DNA from: an uncultured Ruminococcus sp.
Lineage (GTDB): Bacteria > Bacillota > Clostridia > Oscillospirales > Ruminococcaceae
Length of the DNA: 15,520 nucleotides
Reading direction: 5' to 3'
NCBI GenBank assembly: GCA_910577575.1
Contig: CAJTOG010000046.1
Span: 1-15,520 of the forward strand
Shown here in pieces: positions 1 through 7,227 of the stretch. The position numbers and the translations under genes are program-made. The first letter of the stretch is position 1; each line of letters begins with the position of its first letter. A model generated the notes under the pieces. That model searched no databases, was not told the origin of the DNA, and was given only the letters and a program-made list of their open reading frames with translations.

Positions 1-750
1 ATTGTTTTTATTATTAATGAGGAAGATGAAACTAAATTTCGTAAAGAACTGATAATTTGGGTTGCAAACAATGTATTTAAAGAAGAATTACATAAATATA
101 CTTTGCGTAACGGTAAATTTTCAGAAAAAACTTTGTCTAATTTAAAAAAATATGCCAAATGGATTGAGGACAAAAAAAACGAAAGGATATTTACTGTAAT
201 CCCCTTGCAACAATACTCTGTAAATACAGTTGCAAAAATTATTAATAAGTATTCTGCTTTAGGTATAGATATGTTTGTTCTCGATACTTTAAAAGAAAGT
301 TTTGATGCCAAATCAGATGAAATATACAAATCTATGATGCGTGATATGATAACTTTATATGATGTGATAAAACCGTCATCTAAAAATGTAGGTCTCTTTG
401 TAACATATCAATTAGGCAAGTCAAGCTTAAAAATGAGACATCTGACTAACAACGAGATAGGGCAAGCAAAATCAATTGTTGATGTAATGTCAGTAAATCT
501 TATGATGCGAAAACCTTTTGACGATGAATATGAAGGTGAAGCTAAAGAACTTAAATGTTGGAAGTTTGATGGTAAAAATAATGCAACTAAAATTATGTTC
601 AAATTAAAAAAAGAAGATAAACCGATGATTACGTTTATAACTAAAAATAGATTCGGTGTTACTGACGAGTATCAAATTGTTTCAAAATGCAATTTAAGTA
701 CAAATATCTGCAAAGATATTGGCTATTGTTCAGTTTCACAGGATTGGTGA
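1..750 (+). CDS. DnaB-like replicative helicase, C-terminal part (5' end outside window)
   Basis: The reading frame is open from the first base and ends at TGA 748-750, giving 249 visible residues; the N-terminus lies upstream. The fragment matches the second half of the RecA-like motor of DnaB-family 5'-3' helicases: a hydrophobic strand ending in Asp (MFVLDTL, Asp95 of the fragment) sits where Walker B is expected, followed by a strand with VTYQLGKSSL (about 135-143), an acidic/hydrophobic stretch like the family's helicase motif 4 region, and KNRFG (about 215), which resembles the conserved KNRxG loop near the end of DnaB. The Walker A motif must be upstream and is not visible. The primase gene follows after 12 bases, as in many phage replication modules, and the two would work at the fork together. 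It could instead be another RecA-fold ATPase, but motif order and context favour the replicative helicase. Confidence 0.75.
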   Translation: MVFIINEEDETKFRKELIIWVANNVFKEELHKYTLRNGKFSEKTLSNLKKYAKWIEDKKNERIFTVIPLQQYSVNTVAKIINKYSALGIDMFVLDTLKESFDAKSDEIYKSMMRDMITLYDVIKPSSKNVGLFVTYQLGKSSLKMRHLTNNEIGQAKSIVDVMSVNLMMRKPFDDEYEGEAKELKCWKFDGKNNATKIMFKLKKEDKPMITFITKNRFGVTDEYQIVSKCNLSTNICKDIGYCSVSQDW

Positions 751-762
751 GTGATGTAAATC

Positions 763-1842
763 ATGAACTCAACAGAAATTAAAAAATATATTTACGAAAA
801 CAAGCAAATAGAGTTTATACTTACACAAATAGGATGTCATAATATTCAGTATCATCAAAATAAAAATTATTACTCATGCTCTAATTATAATGGTGATAAT
901 CTGACAGCTGTTAACATAAAAAATAATGAGTATCTGAATGTTAAAAATTGGACACGAGAAAAAGAATTTAATGAAAATGCTGACATTATAACATTAATTG
1001 AATATAATAAAAGTTTTTCTTTTATTGAAGCTTTAAAGTATCTTCATAGTATTTTAGGTGTTGAGTATAAATATACTAAAACAATCAATAAAACGCAAGA
1101 AAATAATGACCCTCTCTTGATATTTACAAAACATTCAAGTAAAAATAAAATATTTAACAATACATCAGACATTCAGTTTTTAAACGAAAATATATTAAAT
1201 AACTATGTTCCATTGCTACATATTGATTGGTTTCGTGAAGGTATAATGCCGTGGACAGCAAATAAATTCAAATTAGGTTACTCATATTCTCAAAAGAGAA
1301 TCATTGTTCCACTCAGACATTGGAGAACTGGTTTAATAATGGGTACAACCGCAAGGACAACAGTTGAGAACTACGATGAATTTGGTATAAGAAAATATTT
1401 TATTACACCTTCTTATCCTAAAGGTTTAAATATTTTTGGTTTGTACGAAAACAAAGAAAATATAGAAAAATCAAAATATGTTGTAATTGCTGAAAGTGAA
1501 AAATCCGTATTAAAAAGAGACAGCCTGAATGATAATACATTTGTTGCTTTGTCAGGACATACCATTAGTAATGAACAAGTGAATATAATTCTTAGTTTGA
1601 ATATTTACGAAGTTATTGTCGCATTGGACAACGATATTTCAATAAATGAAATTCGTCATATTTGTCATAAGTTTTACAACAAAAGAAAAGTAAGTTATAT
1701 TTACGATAAATGGAATTTACTTGGGAATAAAGACAGCCCTGCTGATGTAAAAAATAAGTTATATCAATTTTTATTTAAAAACAGAATTTTATATGATGCA
1801 GAGGAAGAACGAAAATATAAACAAAGTTTACAAAGGATGTAA
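763..1842 (+). CDS. Phage DNA primase (zinc-finger plus TOPRIM)
   Basis: A 359-residue protein expected to make RNA primers for the lagging strand. The N-terminus holds a reduced CHC2-like zinc-binding region (Cys25, His26, Cys39, in the pattern GCH...YYSCSNYNGDN). It is followed by the Thr-Ala-Val strand and an ADIITLIEY helix typical of DnaG-type zinc domains. The TOPRIM core is clear: VVIAESEKSVLK with catalytic-type Glu244, and VALDND with Asp289 and Asp291 forming the DxD metal site. Near the end, NKDSPADV resembles the conserved post-TOPRIM loop of DnaG. At 359 residues it is shorter than bacterial DnaG (about 600) and has no obvious helicase-binding domain. The ATG at 763 is chosen because the protein then begins just before the zinc domain; a weak GGTGAG lies 12 bases upstream and overlaps the end of the helicase gene, suggesting coupled translation. 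The fourth zinc ligand is not obvious. Confidence 0.85.
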   Translation: MNSTEIKKYIYENKQIEFILTQIGCHNIQYHQNKNYYSCSNYNGDNLTAVNIKNNEYLNVKNWTREKEFNENADIITLIEYNKSFSFIEALKYLHSILGVEYKYTKTINKTQENNDPLLIFTKHSSKNKIFNNTSDIQFLNENILNNYVPLLHIDWFREGIMPWTANKFKLGYSYSQKRIIVPLRHWRTGLIMGTTARTTVENYDEFGIRKYFITPSYPKGLNIFGLYENKENIEKSKYVVIAESEKSVLKRDSLNDNTFVALSGHTISNEQVNIILSLNIYEVIVALDNDISINEIRHICHKFYNKRKVSYIYDKWNLLGNKDSPADVKNKLYQFLFKNRILYDAEEERKYKQSLQRM

Positions 1843-1847
1843 TTAAT

Positions 1848-2606
1848 ATGAAATATATGGGAAGCAAACAAAGAATAGCTAAATTTATTGTTCCTATTAT
1901 ACAAAACTATATAGATGAAAATAATATAACTCAATATATAGAACCATTTGTAGGTGGTGCAAATATAATTGACAAAATTGAATGCAAATTAAAAATTGGA
2001 ACTGATTTAAATAAATATTTAATAGCATTATTAAACAGGGTTAAAAATGATTTACCGTTATATCAAGACGTTGATAAAAATACTTATAATTTATGTAAAA
2101 ACTATTACAACCATAAAATTGATGAACCACATTTTGAAGATTGGGAAATTGGCAACATTGGATTTTTAGCTTCTTATAATGGTCGTTGGTTCGATGGTGG
2201 TTATGGAAAACCAGTATTTGAAACAACTAAGAATGGGAAACGGTTTAGAAATTATTATCAAGAAGCGAAAAATAATTTACTAAAACAGGCACAAAACCTT
2301 TTTTTTAAAGATTGTTGTTTTTATTGTTCAGATTATGAAAATTATTTAAATTTACATATTGAGAATACTTTGTTTTATGTAGACCCACCATATCAAAATA
2401 CAACAAAATACTCAAATGCTTTTAAATTTGATTATATAAGATTTTGGAACTGGTGTAGACAAATGAGTAAGAAAAACATTGTTATAATATCTGAACTTAA
2501 TGCCCCAGATGATTTTAAATGTATATGGGAACATAAAGCAAACCGGAGTATAAACGTAAAAAATAAAAGTAATCAAATTGAAAAGTTGTTTGTAAAAAGA
2601 GGATGA
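1848..2606 (+). CDS. D12-class N6-adenine DNA methyltransferase (Dam-like)
   Basis: Transfers a methyl group from S-adenosylmethionine to adenine N6 in a specific DNA site. The order of motifs is that of the alpha/D12 (MethyltransfD12) class. KYMGSK at residues 2-7 is motif X. EPFVGG at 32-37 is the SAM-binding motif I, a variant of FxGxG. DPPY at 179-182 is catalytic motif IV. A target-recognition segment lies between (GFLASYNGRWFDGGYG, then KNGKRFRNYY). The length of 252 residues is near normal for the family. Start is 5 bases after the primase stop, with AAAGGATG upstream. In a phage such an enzyme usually protects the genome from host restriction or changes gene expression; which applies here cannot be read from the sequence. 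The target sequence cannot be predicted, and GATC is only one possibility. A second, truncated member of the family lies at 3830-4000. Confidence 0.88.
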   Translation: MKYMGSKQRIAKFIVPIIQNYIDENNITQYIEPFVGGANIIDKIECKLKIGTDLNKYLIALLNRVKNDLPLYQDVDKNTYNLCKNYYNHKIDEPHFEDWEIGNIGFLASYNGRWFDGGYGKPVFETTKNGKRFRNYYQEAKNNLLKQAQNLFFKDCCFYCSDYENYLNLHIENTLFYVDPPYQNTTKYSNAFKFDYIRFWNWCRQMSKKNIVIISELNAPDDFKCIWEHKANRSINVKNKSNQIEKLFVKRG

Positions 2607-2617
2607 AATAGAAATAA

Positions 2618-2752
2618 TTGTCTATTGAGAGTTTTAAAATATCTGGTGGTAACACAATAAATTCAAGACAAAAATATGATTACTGAGCTATACCACCTAA
2701 AATTGTAAAAATGGTATACAGCAATGTATCACGCATGGTTTGTGTAGGATAA
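2618..2752 (+). pseudogene. Relic of a second DNA methyltransferase N-terminus, interrupted by TGA
   Basis: One frame reads, from TTG 2618, SIESFKISGGNTINSRQKYDY, then TGA at 2684-2686, then AIPPKIVKMVYSNVSRMVCVG and a TAA at 2750-2752. The run NSRQKYDY-stop-AIPPKIVKMV looks like the RQxxDFYATPPxxVxxL signature near the start of a family of phage SAM-dependent DNA methyltransferases, with the TGA replacing one residue (normally Tyr or Phe). After about 10 more residues similarity stops, so only the first part of the gene would remain. TGA serves as an ordinary stop at the end of several intact genes here, so recoding is unlikely. No convincing ribosome site precedes the TTG. The match is by eye on a short segment and may be chance. 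Confidence 0.35.
2645..2697 (+). repeat. 7-bp inverted repeat, 39-base spacer
   Basis: GGTGGTA at 2645-2651 is complementary to TACCACC at 2691-2697. It lies inside the proposed methyltransferase relic. The arms are GC-richer than their surroundings, so a long-loop RNA stem is possible. It is too short and lacks the internal arms needed for a tRNA, so I assign no function. Confidence 0.3.
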
Positions 2753-2780
2753 AATAGTAAAACAGAATCAATAATTAGAT

Positions 2781-2806
2781 AATTGTAAAACTACAATTTT
2801 ATTTCA
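2781..2806 (+). terminator. Weak hairpin with T-rich tail, possible terminator
   Basis: AATTGTA (2781-2787) and TACAATT (2792-2798) form a perfect 7-bp stem with a 4-base loop (AAAC), followed by TTATTT. It sits in the gap after the methyltransferase genes and before dCTP deaminase, a sensible place for a transcription end. The stem has a single G-C pair, so termination would be inefficient; it could equally be chance in DNA this AT-rich. Confidence 0.3.
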
Positions 2807-2849
2807 AAGAAATTCTAAAAAAACAAATATTAACAAACTGGAGGTGTTT

Positions 2850-2953
2850 ATGATTTGTATGAATATGCAAAGTTGATAAGTGATAAAGTTAAACCGTCAG
2901 TAATGATGTGTGAAATTACAAGAACTCTTTTGTGCTTTGTGTGTATTGGGTAA
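2850..2953 (+). pseudogene. Small frameshifted ORF behind a strong ribosome site
   Basis: GGAGG at 2840-2844 is ideally placed before ATG 2850, yet that frame stops after 8 codons. The neighbouring frame is open from here to TAA 2951-2953 and reads LYEYAKLISDKVKPSVMMCE and onward, 32 codons from TTG 2855. Restoring one base (ATG-ATTTG to ATGGATTTG) would join the start to this frame and give a protein beginning MDLYEYAKLI. Either the gene has lost one base, or translation really begins at TTG 2855, or the base is missing from the assembly. I do not recognise the product. Confidence 0.35.
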
Positions 2954-3001
2954 TGCTAAAACCTATTTAATGCAGAAACAAATTAAAATTCAAAAAAATT
3001 A

Positions 3002-3008
3002 GAGGAGG
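3002..3008 (+). promoter_or_regulatory. Strong Shine-Dalgarno site of dCTP deaminase
   Basis: GAGGAGG ends 7 bases before ATG 3016, a near-perfect complement of the 16S rRNA tail. It fixes the start of the dCTP deaminase gene and suggests high translation. No clear promoter could be found in the 400 bases upstream. Confidence 0.7.
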
Positions 3009-3015
3009 TAACTAT

Positions 3016-3546
3016 ATGATTTTAAATGATAAAAAACTTTATGATTTGTGTAAAAAAAAGAGGCTCGTCTATCCTATTACACTCGAATCAATTCAACCAG
3101 CAAGCATTGATATAACATTAGGAAATACATTCCTTAAACCCAAGAAACGTCCATTAGGGCAATATAACAGTTTTGACAGACCTGTTGAGTATGACAGCTT
3201 TAAAGGGATATACTTTATAGAACCACACGAATTTATACTTGCTACAACAAAGGAGTATATTTGTCTACCTAATAATATTTCTGCTTTTGTAGAGGGACGT
3301 TCTTCTGTAGGACGTATGGGACTGTTTGTTCAAAATGCAGGTTGGATTGATGCAGGATTTGAGGGTAGAATAACTCTTGAATTGTTTAATGCAAGTGAAA
3401 TACCTATAGAACTCAAACCCCTTACAAGAATAGGGCAACTTGTATTCTGTAGAATGAACGGTAATTGCGAAAAACCCTATAAAGGTAAATATCAAAAGCA
3501 AAATGATGTTACAGGCTCTTTAATTAATCTTGATACAGAAATTTAA
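3016..3546 (+). CDS. dcd: dCTP deaminase (possibly bifunctional dCTP deaminase/dUTPase)
   Basis: Converts dCTP to dUTP and ammonia, feeding dUMP and so dTMP synthesis. The 176-residue protein has the conserved Dcd blocks in order: QPASIDITLG near residue 29, EFILATTKEYI, VEGRSSVGRMGL (the nucleotide-binding RSS segment), AGWIDAGFEGRITLELFN carrying the catalytic-type Glu, RIGQLVF, and a C-terminal YKGKYQKQNDVTGS that closes over the triphosphate. Several Gram-positive and archaeal relatives with this shape also hydrolyse dUTP directly to dUMP. I cannot tell from sequence alone whether this one does, and a separate dUTPase exists at 13064-13804. It stands alone between two decayed stretches, not within the main nucleotide operon, which hints at independent acquisition or reshuffling. 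Confidence 0.92.
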   Translation: MILNDKKLYDLCKKKRLVYPITLESIQPASIDITLGNTFLKPKKRPLGQYNSFDRPVEYDSFKGIYFIEPHEFILATTKEYICLPNNISAFVEGRSSVGRMGLFVQNAGWIDAGFEGRITLELFNASEIPIELKPLTRIGQLVFCRMNGNCEKPYKGKYQKQNDVTGSLINLDTEI

Positions 3547-3829
3547 TTATTTTTCACTTAAGAGACGGGTTTTTCAAAATTTAGCAGACGTATAAACAAT
3601 AAGATGTGTTTCTTACAATATCAAATTATACAGGAAGAAGTGTATTATATGATTGAATCAGAAAACTATTTTGTACTCATAATTATAAAAGAATTATAGA
3701 TTGTTAAATAAAAAATGTTTTTAATCAACTAATAGGTTTTAAAATAGTATATATGTACGAAAAATGTGGTCATATCAAAAAAATATAATTGTAAAATAAT
3801 TAAAATTATATTTTAAGGAGCAAAACAAA
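3547..3829 (+). other. Gap without a convincing gene
   Basis: About 280 AT-rich bases. The longest notable frame runs from ATG 3604 to TAG 3697-3699 (31 residues, containing EEVYYMIESENYF) but its first ATG has no ribosome site. A later in-frame ATG at 3649 has only a distant GGAAG. Another short frame ends at 3788 (MYEKCGHIKKI). Neither resembles anything I recognise. The stretch may be remnant DNA like that on either side of it. No convincing promoter is visible. Confidence 0.3.
3780..3814 (+). repeat. 11-bp perfect inverted repeat, all A/T
   Basis: AAAATATAATT (3780-3790) is repeated inverted as AATTATATTTT (3804-3814) with a 13-base spacer. The right arm abuts the AAGGAG ribosome site at 3815-3820 of the truncated methyltransferase ORF. 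It could be an RNA hairpin affecting that site or a weak terminator, but all-A/T palindromes also arise by chance in this base composition. Confidence 0.3.
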
Positions 3830-4000
3830 TTGAAAGATATAATTATTAGTCCCATATTCTATATGGGTAACAAACGAAAATTAATAAACAAAGGATTGTA
3901 TCAATTATTCCCTAAAACTATAGATAAATTTATAGATTTGTTTGCAGGAAGCGGAATAGTATCAATGAATACAAAAGCTAATAAAATTTACATTTTATGA
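3830..4000 (+). pseudogene. Truncated D12 adenine methyltransferase (first 56 codons)
   Basis: TTG 3830, behind AAGGAG at 3815-3820, opens a 56-codon frame ending at TGA 3998-4000. FYMGNKRKLI at residues 10-19 is motif X and IDLFAGSG at about 37-44 is the SAM-binding motif I of the Dam/D12 family. The frame then stops about 12 residues later, at the second strand of the SAM-binding fold, so the target-recognition part and the DPPY catalytic motif are missing. Family members are normally 250-300 residues. It is not a copy of the intact gene at 1848-2606: motif I here is FAGSG, there FVGGA, and the surrounding residues differ. The polymerase gene starts 12 bases later, so a deletion or recombination joined the two. 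It may still be translated as a short peptide and couple ribosomes into the polymerase gene. Confidence 0.72.
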
Positions 4001-4011
4001 GGTGGCGTATA

Positions 4012-7000
4012 ATGGTTCAAATCCATATACATACAAAATATAGTTTATTAGATGCAATTATTGAGCCTGAAGATTTGGTAAAAAAATTGGTTGCACAAGG
4101 AGATACTGCATTATGTGTAACAGAACATGGAAATGTTTATTCAAATGTAGAAATCTATAAATTATGTAAAAAACACGATATTAAATATCTTTATGGTTGT
4201 GAGATGTATATTTGTGAAGATATACAAACACGGTCTAAAGATAAAAAATATAGTCATTTGGTAGTAATTGCTAAAAACGAAACAGGTAGATTAAATTTAA
4301 ACAAACTTGTATCTCAATCAAGTAAACATAAATACTACGGGAAACCACGTATCGACTTTGAAATGTTAAAGCAGCACAAGGAAGGGCTTGTCATTTTATC
4401 TGCTTGTATGGCAGGAGAAGTACAAAAAGCTTTAATTAGCAACGATATTGACACAGCTAAACAAATCGCCTTGAAATACAAAACAGAATTTGGTGATGAT
4501 TATTATTTAGAATATCAAAGTCATTCTGAACCAACACAACAGTCATTAAATAGAAAAATTGTAGACATCGCAAATAAACTTGGTGTCAAATATGTGGTAA
4601 CTACTGATGCACATTATTTAAATAAAGATGACCAAAAATATCATAACATATTTGTTCAAATTGGTCAGGCAAGAGAAGTTGGCGAAACATATAATGATTG
4701 TTATGTTCAAACTGATAAAGAAATTTTAGAAATCTGTAAGAGTACCACAGAAAAAGAAAATTTGATGGCATTGCAGAATGCAGAAGAAATTGCAGAAAAA
4801 TGTAATGTAAATCTTCCTTTGTCTGCTCCAATTATGCCTCATGATAGTGTTCCGGATGGATTGAAATCGGAAATTGATTATTTAAAAAAACTTTGTCTGC
4901 AAGGATGGTATGCAAAAAAAATAAATCTTAAACCGAACAAAGAAGAATACAAGCAAAGATTAGGTTATGAAATGAATGCCATAAAAAAAATGAGTTTTGA
5001 AGGATATTACTTGTTTGTATGGGGATATGCCAATTCTGTAAAAAGAAGAGGTATTGCAAGAGGTTCAGGTGGTGGCAGTTTAGTAGCTTATCTTATAAAC
5101 ATTGTTGACATTGACCCTATTGAATATGGTCTATATTTTGAAAGATTTATTGATGTAGGTGCATTAGAATTACTCAAACAAGGGAAAATAACTAAAAGTG
5201 AACTAAAGATACCTGATTTCGATTTGGATTTTGGTAAAGAAGATAGGGAAAAAGTTCTTCAATTTGTTGTCAATAAATATGGTCAAGCAAGAGTAGCAAA
5301 CTTAGGTTCATTTCAGTATATTTGGGCGAAAGGTGCGATTAAAGACATTGGACGAGTTTTAAATATTCCTTTTGACATTACAAATAAAATGACTTCTCAG
5401 TTCGGAGACGAAACCATTAAAGATGTAATTGAATTAGGATTATTGGATAAATACAAAGATAAATATCCTGAATTATTTGAATATGCAGAACGTTTATCCG
5501 GATTACCAAAATCATTTTCTGCACATCCTTGTGGAAAAGTTGTGTCTATGGAAAACGATATAGATTATTACAATGCTATAGACATTAACGATAATGGTGA
5601 AGTAGTTCTTCAGGGAGATATGCATACAGCAGAGGACTTAGGGCTTGTTAAGGCAGATTTTTTAGGATTAAGGACAGTAGATGTTATTTATGATACGCTT
5701 GAATCAATAAACAAAGATTATGAGTATATTGCTCCTCATAACTTAAACTTTAACGACAAAAAAATTTGGGAAAATTTTAAAAACGGTTATACTTCTGGCA
5801 TCTTTCAATTTGAATCATCTGGTATGAAAGATACTTTAAAGAAAATTGAATGTAGTTCTATTGAGGATTTAGCGGTAGCAAATGCATTGTTCCGTCCGGG
5901 GTCTATTAAATATATTGATAATTATGCAGATAGAAAAAAAGGCATTGAAAAATTTGAATACTTACATCCAGACCTTGAACCTATTTTGAGTAATACATAT
6001 GGGATTATCGTTTTTCAAGAACAACTTATTGAAATCGGTCGTTTGGCAAAATTAAGCAATCCTGATGAATTGCGAAAAGCAACCGCAAAGAAAAAAGCTG
6101 CATTACTTGATAAAATCAAGCCTGAATTATATAAGGGATTAAGTGAAAGAGGTTGGACTATAGAACAATTAAACCAATTGTGGGATTCTATGATTGATTT
6201 TGCTAAATATAGTTTCAACAAATCACACAGTGCTGCTTATGCCTTAATTGCTTATATTTGTATGTTTCTTAAAACATATCATTCTAAAGAATTTATCTGT
6301 TCATGGTTAAACTCTGTGAGTGATAAATCAAAAAAGATTGGTGAATGTATTACAGAAGCAATAAGATTAAAAATGACAGTGTATCTTGGAAAATACGATA
6401 ATTGTACTCCAAATTGTATTGTATATAAAGATGGAATTATGATTGGCACAAATACTATTAAATTCTGCAACGCCAATATTGCTACAGAGTTAATGAATTT
6501 AACCAAGAAAAAAGAATATACGTCTTTCATTAAATTGTTGGATGATATTAATAATCTTACATCAATTAACAATAGGATGCTTGGTATTCTTACTGGTTTG
6601 AATTATTTTTCAGATTTTGGTCAAAATCAATTTCTTTTAAAAGTAATTGACTTATACAATGGCATAAAAATTAAAGACCCTAAAACTAAAAAAGACAAAT
6701 ATATTCTTCCATCTTTAAGAATGTGTAGTCAAATCAAGAAAGATAAAATTGATGAATATATAGAATTTGGTTTGTCTGAATATCTTGTAAAAAAATATTC
6801 AGGAAAAGAAACTGCAAAACAATATAGCAATATTGATAATATAGGATTATTAAAAGAATTAATGACATTAATAAATAACAAGTCTATGTCTATTCAGGAA
6901 CAAATAAAATTTGAAATAGAACATCTTGAATATACTACATATATTAATAATAAAATTCCTGATGATTGCTATATTGTAATCAACTTTAAGACATACAAAG

Positions 7001-7227
7001 ATAATGCAAAACCATACATAACATTAAGAAATATCAATACTGGAGAAGAATTTAAAACAAGAATTAAGCATTCAAAAATATATAAAGCACAACCTTTCAA
7101 ATTGTTCTCCGTTCTTAAAATCGAAGGATTTACTATTGATTTTAAATCAAAATTTGAAAATGATAAGTGGATAGATTCTGATGAAAAAGAAATAATATTA
7201 GAGAGTTATGAGATGATAAAAGAATGA
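4012..7227 (+). CDS. dnaE: DNA polymerase III alpha subunit, DnaE type
   Basis: Replicative DNA polymerase of 1071 residues. The N-terminal PHP domain has all nine expected metal ligands: His5, His7, Asp14, His39, Glu64, His82, Cys132, Asp199, His201. The polymerase core has GSGGGSLVAYLINIVDIDP, the catalytic pair in PDFDLDF (Asp404, Asp406) and the third aspartate in VKADFLGLRT (Asp549), close to E. coli spacing (401, 403, 555). YGIIVFQEQ and FNKSHSAAYALIAY follow, then a helix-hairpin-helix stretch and a beta-rich C-terminus that may be an OB fold. There is no inserted exonuclease, so it is not PolC. I place the start at ATG 4012 with GAGGTGG 6 bases upstream; an earlier in-frame ATG at 3997 overlaps the previous stop but adds only MRWRI and has no ribosome site. 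The helicase gene overlaps its end. A phage with its own C-family polymerase is likely to replicate largely independently of the host enzyme. Confidence 0.95.
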   Translation: MVQIHIHTKYSLLDAIIEPEDLVKKLVAQGDTALCVTEHGNVYSNVEIYKLCKKHDIKYLYGCEMYICEDIQTRSKDKKYSHLVVIAKNETGRLNLNKLVSQSSKHKYYGKPRIDFEMLKQHKEGLVILSACMAGEVQKALISNDIDTAKQIALKYKTEFGDDYYLEYQSHSEPTQQSLNRKIVDIANKLGVKYVVTTDAHYLNKDDQKYHNIFVQIGQAREVGETYNDCYVQTDKEILEICKSTTEKENLMALQNAEEIAEKCNVNLPLSAPIMPHDSVPDGLKSEIDYLKKLCLQGWYAKKINLKPNKEEYKQRLGYEMNAIKKMSFEGYYLFVWGYANSVKRRGIARGSGGGSLVAYLINIVDIDPIEYGLYFERFIDVGALELLKQGKITKSELKIPDFDLDFGKEDREKVLQFVVNKYGQARVANLGSFQYIWAKGAIKDIGRVLNIPFDITNKMTSQFGDETIKDVIELGLLDKYKDKYPELFEYAERLSGLPKSFSAHPCGKVVSMENDIDYYNAIDINDNGEVVLQGDMHTAEDLGLVKADFLGLRTVDVIYDTLESINKDYEYIAPHNLNFNDKKIWENFKNGYTSGIFQFESSGMKDTLKKIECSSIEDLAVANALFRPGSIKYIDNYADRKKGIEKFEYLHPDLEPILSNTYGIIVFQEQLIEIGRLAKLSNPDELRKATAKKKAALLDKIKPELYKGLSERGWTIEQLNQLWDSMIDFAKYSFNKSHSAAYALIAYICMFLKTYHSKEFICSWLNSVSDKSKKIGECITEAIRLKMTVYLGKYDNCTPNCIVYKDGIMIGTNTIKFCNANIATELMNLTKKKEYTSFIKLLDDINNLTSINNRMLGILTGLNYFSDFGQNQFLLKVIDLYNGIKIKDPKTKKDKYILPSLRMCSQIKKDKIDEYIEFGLSEYLVKKYSGKETAKQYSNIDNIGLLKELMTLINNKSMSIQEQIKFEIEHLEYTTYINNKIPDDCYIVINFKTYKDNAKPYITLRNINTGEEFKTRIKHSKIYKAQPFKLFSVLKIEGFTIDFKSKFENDKWIDSDEKEIILESYEMIKE

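Noticed and set aside
408..602. Minus-strand ORFs, such as this one and others opposite the large genes
   Set aside because: They are short, have no recognisable domains, lie opposite well-supported genes and lack ribosome sites.
103..750. TTG at 103 as the start of a separate 215-residue gene
   Set aside because: The frame is open upstream to the window edge and the residues before 103 fit the helicase; it is an internal codon.
2684..2686. TGA read as an amino acid (recoded genetic code)
   Set aside because: TGA ends intact genes at 748, 2604, 7225 and 9543 in the expected places, so it works as a stop here.
2645..2697. Possible tRNA (7-bp end stem, TTCAAGA-like loop)
   Set aside because: Only 53 bases from stem to stem, with no D, anticodon or T arms that pair; too short for a tRNA.
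3997..4011. Earlier ATG for the polymerase, overlapping the previous stop as ATGA
   Set aside because: It adds five residues not typical of PHP domains and has no ribosome site, while ATG 4012 has GAGGTGG at ideal spacing and starts directly before the HxH motif.
4012..7227. Intein or intron in the polymerase or NrdD genes
   Set aside because: Both proteins have normal lengths, continuous motifs and no splicing-type blocks.
4012..7227. PolC-type polymerase
   Set aside because: No exonuclease insertion within the PHP domain and the N-terminal PHP order matches DnaE.
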